DNA of 64,000 nt from Anthopleura xanthogrammica (Eukaryota; Cnidaria; Anthozoa; Actiniaria; Actiniidae), in the NCBI GenBank assembly GCA_964019055.1, contig OZ025216.1, positions 186,001 to 250,000 on the forward strand, written 5' to 3'. The notes beneath the pieces are model-generated. The model had not been told where the DNA came from and did not search any database. It worked only from the letters and a program-made list of their open reading frames with translations. This document shows positions 13,101-24,100 of this stretch, in pieces. Both the position numbers and the translations under genes were made by a program. Every line of letters begins with the position of its first letter. Within the stretch, counting starts at the first letter, position 1.

Positions 13101-16100
13101 GGTATTGTACATTGACTAGGAGCAAATTTCCCATGACAAGACATTGGCAAGCAAGCAACAAAAGCATCTGCCTTTCCAACTGAAAACATCTCTGTCCCTG
13201 GTGGCTTCTTTGTATTTGAAATCATATTCCCAGTTATAGGCACGGCATGACAAATCATGCTTTTACCACCAGCAGCTGCTCCTATCTCAGGTTGTCCATT
13301 TTCTTGGGAAAGAGACAAAGTACCACCTGATGTTGCTCGGTTAAAAGGTGCTATCTTTACTGTTTTGGGAGGAGGAGGTCTGTTTTTCTCATTCAGAGAA
13401 GATCTCCTTCTCTTTGGAAATCTTGAAGGAACAGAATTAATGCTGATTATCATTGATGGGCCTGCCTGAACATCAATGCTTTTAGTGTTGTCTGCAGTAG
13501 AAATAGATGGTGAGACGTTTGAACTAGAAGAATCAAGTGATAGGTCTGACAGGTCTGACAGGATTAGTTCATCTTCTACTGACAGTGAAAATTCAATATG
13601 AGGTTTGTCTGTGAAAGAAAAATTTAATATGTCTAAGTAGAAATAACTCACACTTTTTGCAGTGAAAATAATAATATGGTGCAAAAGTAACAATATTGGA
13701 CATGTAAAAATACATTCATTCTAAATCTCTTCCAATACTCAACAAATTCCAGTACAATCCTCTATGCATTCGGTACAGGTCTGTATATGATACATCGTGC
13801 ACAAGGTTCTAAAGTTATTCTTACCAGGTGTTCCGTTGTCAAGAGAGTTCTCCGCAGACATTTCAACAATGGATTTAACTTTTGTAGATTTATCTGTTTT
13901 TCTTGTAACAGAAACAAGTTGTTGGGGTGAAGAGGTTTGAAGAGAATCTGTTGACAGTGACAAATTGTGGGAGGAAGTGGAAGGCTCTATCAGTTGATTA
14001 TAGTCTTCTCGTCCCTTCTCTCTGAGAAGGTGCTTTATCTTCTTGTTAAAAGCTTGCTCAAAATCTACATTTCTTTCACTGGAACATGCTAAAGGAAAAA
14101 TGTAAATAAAGTACTTGATTATACTTCTAAAAATTATCCAAATTACAACAGTGTTAGGGGAAAGAAAGTGGAGTTTCTTATTTATCTAAAAAGCATGTTG
14201 AGTATATTCTAAAAATAAATGTGCAAGCTATTAAACTTTTTCAAAATGGTTGATATAACTTACAACTATTTAAGTGCCTGGAAGGAGAATGGCTAGGTAT
14301 AGGCTCTAAATCTGCAAAAGAAAGCAAATCATTTGTCAAGGAATAGAAAATGCATACCCTCTTGCTCTCAACTTGCAAATATTCCTTGTTTTTCATGGTG
14401 TTCCACAGAGATCAGTCTTAGGACCACTTTAATTACAAATTTGTATGTGCTCGTTTTATGTTCACATGCTCATTTTGATGACGTTGTTTGAATGTTTTGA
14501 TAGGCAAAATATCAAGAAAACCAGTCTTTAGCTTCTTAAAACGTTTTTAGCACTTCAACAAAGTCAGGGATCCCCTTTTTTATTTCATTATTTGAAAGTA
14601 CTTTACAATACCTAACTTTACTGAAAAAAATAAAAATCTGACAATGGGATAAATCAAAATCACATATTTTGTGCATAAATTGCATATTTTGTGAATAGAA
14701 TTTCACTAAATGTGAAGGCTACAAGTCCACCTTGTAGTCCAATATCATTTCATATTTAAATTTTCAGATAGATTTTCTTCATTTTGCACTATGCGTTAAC
14801 TATTTATTATTATCATTGTTACTGTTAATGTAGACATTTCCTTGTTATGTACAGTGTAAAACGTTTCTATGTCATGCTGACCTCACTGTAATTCAGTTAA
14901 TTCTGCCATTGTGAGAAATAAACTACTATTATTATTATTATTATTATTATATTTCTAATTCATAAGCAATTATTGGGTTATTTTCTACAGTTCTGTGAAA
15001 AATGGGGTTAAATGATTTATTTTTCTGTAAAATATGGCTTCTTTTAAACAGCTCTCCATTGTTCACACGTTGTTGCCACTAAAAGGGTTAACTTCCATGC
15101 AATCTGATGGTTAAACAAAGTCGGGGATGCCCATTTTCTATTTGCCCATTTTACTTCTAGTATGATGTACTTTCACCATGGAAATTCTAAAAAGATCTGA
15201 CAATGTGATCTTTTGCCCATGGACATCTTTAATTACCAATAATGTTAATCTTCTTTGCTTTTGGATAAATTATTGTTGTCAAACTAAGATCCACAGCAGT
15301 CATTAAGAGATGCTTAGTTCAACAGACAAATTCTGTCAACCACCCCCCCCCCCCCAATTATTAGCATTCAGAAATGATTTTATAATATTTCTTTTCTTTC
15401 TTTCTTACCAAAAAAATGCAATATGTAAAATCATGTTGAATTTCTCAAAAACCTTCAAGCCTAGATCTAAGATAATACAATACACTATCCAATATTTTCA
15501 GAACTCTGTCTTAAAAATCATTCAAGAAAAAGTTAACTTAGAAAAACTTCTTCAAGTAACAAATATATTGTCATACAGGAAGAGGGTTCACATTGATCAG
15601 TTAAGCTGCTACAAGCTGCAATTTTTTCTTGCGCTGGCAACACAATTTCAGATATTTGTTTGCGTGTATCGGCAGCTTAAGTTTATTTAGTGACAATTTT
15701 CCTGAGACTATTTTTTGTAATTCCCAATCAATAATTCTTCTTGATTGTTTTTTAAACTAAAAATATTCTCAAGGTTACAGAGTCATAACAGACATAATAG
15801 ACCAAAGACAAAGAGAAACAAATGCCCCACCCATAAATACATGAAAGACAGCTGAGGTGGAAGCTTACCATTATGCAAATTAGATAGCTCCATTCAAAAG
15901 ATGCAAGCATTTTGTTTGGAGCACTAGCAAATACAGTACTTTATAACACAGAGCCGTGGATATTAAAAATTCTAATGCTCTTAGAAAGCGTGACTTTCAC
16001 TTTAAGTTTAGACGTTACAAACAGTTTGAAATTTACACCTCGTGCACAAACATTGTCACGCTGTACTTGGCTTTGATTTCGCGAGTGTTTACAAGTACAC

Positions 16101-17404
16101 ATTAAGGTTCTTCTTACATAATACCACTATTTATCTACACATACTGAGATAAAAACTAAACGAGAATAATAACAATTATAATAATAATTGATCAATAGTT
16201 GTTGTTCTACATGGTACTTTTTGACATAGAATGCTAAGTAAGCTATGTCAGTCAATTCATTACAAGTTAATTGAAAACTCTTTATAAACGGTCAAATGAA
16301 CAGCCAATCTAACCTTGTAGACAACAGAAAATAATTCCAACGATACAATCGTAGCAATATAAAGGAAATAAACCCAAGAAACATTTGAAAAAGAAGCTTG
16401 ATTAATTAACTGACCTTCTACTTCTTGACATTGATCGCATGCATCGATCGCCCGCGAAATACTGTCACTAATGCGCAGAATCCAATTAACACTCCCGCTG
16501 TCAACAACTAACGCATACTCATGTACAAAACTCTATAGTAGTTAAAGTAGTATTACAGGGATTTTTATTTTATTTCATTTTATTAGCTTCGCCAAATAAC
16601 TAATTGTGTATAACAACAAGACACAACAAGAACAATGTAAGGCAGGGTAACCGCAACAGCCGTGGTAGGCCAATTACTGCGGGCCCGCACTAGCACTATT
16701 CCATGCCCTACGACCACTTGGAGGAGGAGGATTACATTTTGTTGTAAGACTTTTCAGATTCGTGATCCAAGCCGCAGAGTTATATAGAGGAACTTGGGGA
16801 TGGACAGAAATTTTTAAATTTCAAAAATTGTTGTAGCCCACCGCTACCTTAAAAAGTGACGATGGAGTTATCAGGAACTTTTTAAATTCTTACGCTGAAC
16901 CATCTTTTTAAAATGTAGCCTACGCTTTACAACCTTGCGTTACATATTCAATGTTTGCTATTTGACCTTATGCGAGAAATGTTTTCTATCAATTAACATA
17001 TGTACTGAACGCGACCTTCAAGTGTCACTGAGAACCCCATCTATATATAAATGTTGACATTTGTGGCGGTAAAGCACGAAACCCATTTGAATGTTACAGC
17101 ATATAACCGTACCGTAACCATGCTGACAGTTCTATCAAACTATCAAACCACATATATCTACGATGGAATGTAAACATGGCTAAAGCATCATGATAAAGTG
17201 GCGTTATTGTGCCGACCGTGTGATATTTGATATGTTTGCGAGACGTTACTGAAAGGCTTTCTTCTCCGGTGCACCTTCTGAACCCGGCTCCATGAGTGAC
17301 CAGTTTCATCTATTTTCTTCGATCTTGGTCTTATAACACTATTCTGCTGTTCACTGAGAGTATTTGTACGATCACACAACAGTACCTCTCTTTTCAGTTG
17401 CCAT
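4125..17404 (-). CDS. EHMT: Histone H3K9 methyltransferase EHMT (G9a/GLP type), complete, 28 exons
   Basis: This enzyme methylates histone H3 lysine 9 in the nucleus. Exons from the start: 17386-17404, 14264-14311, 13825-14088, 12955-13608, 12667-12719, 12272-12401, 11929-11968, 11474-11652, 10688-10754, 10526-10624, 10386-10471, 10166-10272, 9971-10018, 7970-8044, 7796-7897, 7426-7530, 7067-7182, 6892-6930, 6349-6412, 6107-6201, 5874-5922, 5693-5785, 5505-5591, 5268-5418, 5047-5177, 4603-4719, 4462-4526, 4125-4221. They total 3180 nt (1059 residues). The N-terminal half is Ser/Pro-rich and acidic. About residues 520-765 form ankyrin repeats ([28 protein letters not shown]), the module that binds methylated lysine in this family. 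Then come a Cys-rich pre-SET region (residues 813-923), the SET domain with [15 protein letters not shown] and NHSCEPN, and a post-[17 protein letters not shown] and the zinc-binding cysteines are present, so activity is expected. The exon 10 acceptor is weak but is the one that keeps frame. Confidence 0.95.
6407..6853. repeat. Minisatellite of nine ~45-50 bp units abutting an EHMT 3' splice site
   Basis: Nine copies of a 45-50 bp unit (core CCTACGACAGTCAATCAACA plus a CCCTACCCTA tail) start near 6411, 6458, 6503, 6553, 6603, 6653, 6703, 6753 and 6803. On the EHMT strand every unit carries a CTGTCGTAG|GTTATT segment, which is the 3' splice site and first exon bases of the real exon 6349-6412. 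The array therefore lies in the intron with its first unit forming the authentic acceptor. Confidence 0.9.
8297..9164. mobile_element. 868-bp non-autonomous DNA-transposon-like element in an EHMT intron
   Basis: The ends are a 22-base terminal inverted repeat (CATTGCCAGAAATATTGGAC at the left, its near-perfect complement at 9143-9164, one mismatch). No transposase reading frame is inside. The element makes up about half of the 1.9-kb intron 9-kb side of exon 7970-8044. Class and target-site duplication could not be determined. Confidence 0.55.
10762..11421. repeat. 48-bp minisatellite, ~13-14 units, in an EHMT intron
   Basis: A 48-bp unit containing AGAACAGATATGAAATATCA is repeated from 10764 with exact 48-bp spacing to 11340, followed by a 29-bp truncated unit and a last unit at 11369. 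Units are nearly identical. The unit length is a multiple of three, so long open frames appear on both strands, but all are by-products of the repeat. On the EHMT strand the array runs up to the 3' splice site of exon 10688-10754. Confidence 0.92.
12177..12251 (-). repeat. tRNA-derived SINE or tRNA pseudogene fragment
   Basis: On the minus strand this reads as a tRNA-like unit with an A-box (TAGCTCAGTTGTTAGAGC) and a B-box (GGTTCAATTCC). The anticodon arm is imperfect: its base of stem is mismatched and position 33 is C instead of U. It is more likely a SINE head or a pseudogene than a working tRNA. It lies in an EHMT intron. Confidence 0.55.
14312..17385. other. Large first coding intron of EHMT, no gene seen
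   Basis: This 3.1-kb intron separates the 19-nt first coding exon from the second. It contains a poly-C run at about 15342-15354, an ATT run near 14930, and two diverged direct-repeat blocks (about 14545-14660 and 15105-15225) sharing AACAAAGTC..GGGAT and TCTGACAATG. The 126-codon open frame in it has no exon-like features. Confidence 0.5.
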
Positions 17405-18183
17405 GATTGTTAGAGTCAAAGTTATATTCAAACTCATCATTGTTCGTTGGTTTATAAATTATATGTGTTACTTACACTGTTCCTGGGGCCTGGTATCAGC
17501 GAAGTACCACCCTGGGAACATGATTACCAGATCACCCAACTGAGTAGCATCCAGTCGATCTAAGTTTCAAACAGACGGCCAAATACACGTCGCTTTGCTC
17601 CACTTTGAACTGGCTTCGACTTTATACTCTGTTTCCTGTAAAGTGCGCATGCCCTAACCGGCAGCTTTTAGCAGGCGTTTTGAAATTCAAAACCTTTACG
17701 AAGCGTCACGGCTTACACCACTTAACCTCGGGCATCTTACTGGTCAGCCATTGCAAATGGGCGGTCATCGGAGTCTTTTACGGAAAAAGCTTTCCTTTAT
17801 TATGATTTAAGTAATCAAGTAAGTCAGTGGTATTTCGGGGAGTTGAAGCAATTATAATAGTATTTTCAAAAAACGTTAAAACATGAAGTCGGATTATGAG
17901 GACAGGGTCAGAAGGTCAGCCTAGGAGATTGTCTTTTCGATAAGTTCATGGATCAATAAATGAGTTTGTCACATACTGAACAGCTAATGGTTGTTAGAAA
18001 TTCAGCCTTGAAACGGGTCATAGAAGACTTGACCCAATGCTGATCTGAGCAATACTGAGTAGACTAGCTACACTAACATAAGATATTATGATTTGTGCCT
18101 TTACTACACTAACAAGTATAGGTTCCAGCCGAGTTCTATCTTGTTGTTTCATGTTCTTGTCACACCAACTAGCCTTGGCGTGA
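17405..18183. promoter_or_regulatory. Region upstream of EHMT and downstream of the acyl-CoA synthetase gene
   Basis: The ~780 bp between the EHMT start codon and the stop of the neighbouring gene on the same strand must contain the EHMT promoter and 5' UTR and the neighbour's 3' UTR. A minus-strand AATAAA is present near 17793. No TATA box or other strong core element is evident. Confidence 0.4.
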
Positions 18184-21100
18184 CTAATCTTCTGTTTCTT
18201 TATCCCATTCCAAGGAGCGCAGTTCTTTTCTTCTTATCTTCCCACTCACAGTCTTTGGTAGATGATCAACGAACTCGATCTGAAAGAAGCAATACCGATA
18301 ATATATCAACCCGGACCAGAAAGTCTAGAAGTGGATGGCTCGCGCGAAACATTTGCGCGTTCGCTATTTAAGGGCGATATCATACGCCTTTAGTTCCGAG
18401 GTGACATGACGAACCGATCGGTGCATGGTGCATTCTGAAAAACATACCTTTCTAGGATATTTGTAGGGTGCTGTAGTCTCTTTCACATGTTGCTGCAGCT
18501 CAACAACCAGGTCATCTTTATTTCCTTCAAAACCCGGTACCAAGATGACAAACGCCTTGACAATCTAAGAGATAAAGGGTTTATAGAGAGGATTGATGAA
18601 ACAAAAACACTCGGGCAAACCCAGTATGATGACAAAATTAACTCACCTCTCCCCTGATGGGATCAGGACTGCTAACAACAGCTGATTCGGCTACAGCAGG
18701 ATGTTCAATAAGCGCACTCTCTACTTCGAAAGGTCCAATACGATATCTACACAACCATGCATTAAAAATCCTCTGTTAGTACAAAATATAGTTAGTCATA
18801 TTTCCAGTTCTTCAGAACCATGAACCCTTCGAAGACCATATGCCGTCATAATGTTCCTTTACCGAGGAACTGACGTCATCACTATTTTCGTCTTAATTGA
18901 TGTCATGAATGAGGTTTGATCATATCCGAATTTAGCAGTGAATTCTAAAGGCGTTCTTGATTAAGACGGTACCGAAAGATTTGACGTTTTAGTTTAACTT
19001 TTTGATTTCATTGTATGAACGTCATTAGCAAATCTTATTCGCCTGACCCATCCTTATTGATGTCATTATTTAATTGATGTTCCAATTTATTAATTTATTT
19101 TTAACTTTATTCTATTCTAATTACCCCGAAGATAAAATAACGTCATCAGCTCTACCGACAAACCACATGTACCCATCGTCGTCGCGAATTCCACGATCCC
19201 CTGAAAATAAGCATCAAAATTTAGCCTTTGATTGCAAATGACTATCTGTAATAACATTTACTAGATCTTCGCCTTAATGAGAGTCTCGTTGGAACAGAGA
19301 CTGACTTGGGGAAGATCAGGTCCACGAGTCAGTCATCAGTGAGTCTTGCTTAGAAATGGGAGTTGGTCATGCATGAGTAGATTCTAACCTGTTAGATAGT
19401 AATCACCCCGGTAGACTGACGATGTTCGTTCTGGGTCGTCCTGCAAATAAATCAATTCATCACTTGTCTTAGGTATCATCTCTGTATGTAGCAGCCCTGT
19501 TCCCTGGTCTATACCTTGTACTCGGTGAACAGTCCTAGAGGTCTGTGTGGTTTGACAAGAACAGCGATATCTCCTTCATTTCCAGGTTTACACTCATTAC
19601 AATCGTCATCTATTATCTAGAAATAAACCCAGTAGTTGATCAGTGATCTCTTACCGAGCAAATAAGACTAATACTGGAAATTACGAGCAAAATTGTTGGA
19701 GATAGCAAAGCTGTTCTGCGAGCATTTCCTTCGGCTTACCTTCACATTGTAGCCAGGAGTAGGTTTACCCATCGATCCTGGTCGATTTTCGATGCAGCGA
19801 AACGTACCACAAAGAAGAGTCTGTATGGACAGAAAAAGTTTAGCAAAAAGCTAAAGTAGATGTTGTCTAGCTGAATTTGACTAATTCGCAGTACGGATGT
19901 GCCCGCGTTAATATGTTGTATCCGTGCAGTGTGCAAAAGAGAGCTACTGTCAGGCATGCGCACTATCGGAAAGATAAGATAGGAAAGGACATCGAGGTTC
20001 CTGAATCACAGAGTGTTTGGAGAGGTGACAAGCTGAATGTTCCCAAATAAAGGGGTGCTCCTTTATAGCATTCTCAGCTTTGAAAATGGACACTTTTTAA
20101 GTAAATCGATTTCTCAACCATTCCCTTCTTCCCGTAAATAACGTACGGTCCCGGCGCGCAAATACTAACATCACCGGCAATTTCTTTGCGATGTCTATTC
20201 TTACCGTTTCTGTTTGACCATATCCTTCTCGGATTTCAAGCCCAGTTCCTTGTTTCCATTCGTCCATGACTTCTGGGTTGATCGGCTCTCCGGCGCTTAA
20301 ACAATGCCTCAGACTTGGAAATCTAAACTGTTTCATGTCATGTTGGACCATCATACGGTACCCAGTAGGTGGCAAACATAACGTGCTGATGGGGTATTTC
20401 TCAAGTATCTTAAGAACGTTCCTGGGTTCAAATTGCGCGTTGTAGATGAACACACATGCTCCTTGGTTCCACGGTCCAAAAAGGCACCCATAAGCACACT
20501 TAGCCCATCCCGTGTCAGAAATGGTCCAATGTACGTCATCAGGACCCAAATCCAGCCAGTACCTAAATGAATGACGCAACACATACTGAGTTGATGTGAA
20601 TTAACGTAGGTACTTGTGTTTTTCGAATGTGTTAATTTAATTTGTTTTTACTGATTAAAAACAATCAGTACCCTTTCGAGGCATAATGTTGCCATAGTCC
20701 TACTATGGCACTCTAATATATTTAAAAAAATGAAAGATCCCATCACATCAAACAAACCTTTTTACCAATACGGCAGCTAACTTGAATTATGGGATGCCCA
20801 GTTACTTTCTCAAATAATTTTACGCTTTGGTGTTTCACATATCGCTCCTACTACCAGAAAATGCAATTGGTTTTTAGATGTGTTCCTCATTGGATAATGT
20901 TAAATTATATAAAAAGACACCCTGACAGCTGTGCATACAATAAATTTTCCCATATAATTACCCCCTCGGTATTCAATAATTTCTTAGGGACGGACCATTA
21001 GATAGGGTGGGGTGGGTTGCGTAAACTCCAAAAAATATCGAGCAAACTCTTCTGTGCAAAAAAAAATCAACAAGCACAGGTCCACCAATAACGTGCAGGG

Positions 21101-24100
21101 GTCAAGACAAAAAAATTAATATCCTGCAACTAAAATTCCTGCAACCCCACCATCAATTATATAATCACCTTACTTAAAAGACAATAGAATTCAAGATGGC
21201 CGCCGTATCGGTCAAAAGGTCAATTGTCAAATGGCAGTTGTACTTTATACAGAGTGGCTCTCCTTCCATCTGCTGAATCCAACTGATTAGGCATATTTAG
21301 AAGTATTGGTTTTTACAGAGGGAGAAAAAGAATGTTGCTGTTTAGTTATGTAATGTCAGTGTTTGTTCTACTATAATGTTCTTCTCGGCCAATTAGCTTG
21401 GAACGTGATCATGATTATACGTAAGAAAAATAATATAATTTGAATGCATAAATTTTCTTGCGTAGGATGATATTTTTAGGTGCAAAACAAAACAAAAAAA
21501 AAACAAAACAAACAACAACATAAGAAAAACATATGTTGTAAGATTTCATAGTTGGTCTTAGAAGCTAAGTTAGTTGGTAAAAATCTGTTGCAGTATTTTG
21601 GGAACAATGGTGGGAATAACAAGTGGGAGTGTGTTACTTCTATCCGACTTTAACCGCTTGTCACAGCTCTGTTGGAGGAGGGTTAGGGTTAGACCTCTCG
21701 ACATCTAACTTAAAACCAATCATTTTTTGTTCTAACACAAATTAAAAAAACGTTTCAGTCCAACGTTCAACAGGAAGTGTTTTCTATTTTCTCTGTGTAA
21801 AAAGTTTAACATGCAATCCACTAAATTATTTTGAGGTTTTTACTTATTTTTTTACAATTTTTATTGAGTTCGGCATTATTTAGTGTCTTATCATAAGAAC
21901 TTTTACGAAGGTAATTACGCTTAATTAGTGTCCGGTTAAACTAAAAAAGAACCGCATTAATTACAAGGTTCATTAGTTTGCATAAAAATAACCAGTAATT
22001 ACGTCATAATGACCCATTCTGTTTTGCTATAAAAGTTCTTCTTCTTGAAATCTCTTCCTTATACTTTGATTTGACTTGAATCAATAAGGTTGAACATTCT
22101 CTGGTCTAAAATGTTGGAAAGTTGTAGAAACGTTTCTCTTTCAATGAACATGAAAGAATTTCAAGAGAGCTTTCCCCTTGATCTTCACCAACAGAGAAGG
22201 AACAGAAACAGTGAAGTGGTGGGGTATTTTCGCGATTCAAGGTCAGTAGACAAAAAGACAAGCAACGCCTGTTGTCCCTCAATTTCCAAACCAGCGATAA
22301 AGATAGACGAGTACGTAGAAATGTCAGCAACCAGACAGGAAGATTCTTTGGTTCAAGGTGTAAGACGTGCGACACTCATATATGTGAAAGAAACATCCAA
22401 GAATCAAACCAACATGGACGAACAGAACCTCAGCTGGCCAAAAAAAGAAACGACAAGGGTATCCGGTACCAAAGGTTTAACTCCTGACACCGAGCTCTTT
22501 GATGAACGTCCCAGTTCAGATGATGTACTGCAAGAAAGTGACTCCTACTTAGAAATGGAGAAACCAAAACTACCCAAAAATAAGAAAAAAAGGAGAGGCA
22601 GATATGCTCGTACGACTGAGAGTCCAATCTCCGTTGGAGATCTAGAGTCTCTTTGTTCAAAACGAGAAAAATCGAAATCAATCCATGCGGGACGTCTTGA
22701 TCCCAGCATGAAAAACAGATTTTCCTTCATGCATAATCTTGACAGTGAACAAATGATCCAGCATCATTCTCACAAGACGCGTAATTGCCTAGCCTTCAGT
22801 CCATGTAGCCCGATGCAACCATTGGAAGAAGTGTTCCCCATGAGTACATCCCCAGGCCTGGTGTCTGGTCCATCTTTCACTAGGATCCAGAAGTTGCCTC
22901 CAATACTTACTCGAAGACGAGAACCGACCTCGATGGCTGACCCACCCTCGCCAGAGCTAAAGGTCAGATCGTTTCTTCCTGCATTACAAGAACAGCCACC
23001 TTTTTCAGCTCTAAGTAATTCCCTTACATATTTGTCTCAATCTGCCCCGCCATGCTACTACCATGGATCACTCTTTGTATCAGAACGAGAAAAATCCCAT
23101 TCCTTTCTGTCGGTCATGGATCCTCCTTCCGCATCATCCTCCTTGACATCAGAAACATCTCTGTATTCAAGCAGTCCCACCAACACAGCACGCAGTTCTC
23201 TTAGTTCGTCGTCGTCATTAGGGCCAATCCCATCACAGCTCTTTCAAAAGAATGAACCATGCTATCTTTTCCCCGCACCTCCTGCTCGACCCGCAAACGA
23301 AAAGGAACGCAATCAACGTCAGAGGCGACGTCCTGGACGCCGTTTGGTTCCTCTGAACAAGATTGATGTCGCTCCAAACCACAAGACAAAGGAGGATATT
23401 CAGCTAGAGATGGCAGACATCGAAGAAGTTAATTTAGAGAAAACTGAAAACGAGCCCTTCAGTGAAGAGGTGGAGAGTGTTTCAGTTAAAGAACGCCGCA
23501 AGATTGAAGAATATCAACGCTTAAATCCAAACCGCAGAAAAGGAATATGTGAAGAATTAGAGAATGATTCCAATATCATTAAGATAAATGGTCAGCGATA
23601 TAATCTGACGATGCTCAGACACGAACTGATTCAAATGACAAAGGCTGTTACAAAGTACAACACATTTCTCAAAAGCTTTAGTGCTTTTATTAACAAATAA
23701 AGATCGCCCGTAATGGCGACCATTGCTCATTTAGACTAAATTCACAAGAAAAATTGTTAGAGACAACTAGTTCGTTACCCCTGCGTCACAACGCTTTTTT
23801 TACGACAACCCGCCTATCGTATTGGTTTCGGCGCGCCATGCATAATTATGATTTCTTAAAAGAAACTGTTAATTGACTATATGCTTAAGAAACTCGTAAT
23901 CACGGAATGATAGTAAAAAGCCAATAAAAATATAGACAAATTAAAACCTAAAATAGAAAGAAAAAAAAGAAAAAAAAAGAAGAAAAGAAACTCTGTCCTT
24001 TGACAGGTCAGGTGGACGGCCTTTCTCGCCCCGTATAAAAAGTAAACCTCTCTGACAATTGTAAATCGCCTGATTTCATACCGAAATATTTGAAATATAT

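Noticed and set aside
15310..15690. 126-codon plus-strand frame in the EHMT first intron
   Set aside because: It is an AT-rich chance frame beginning at a poly-C run, with no family features or splice context.
20789..21001. 70-codon plus-strand frame in the large ACSM intron
   Set aside because: No promoter, signal or domain features, unlike the nested gene at 22111.
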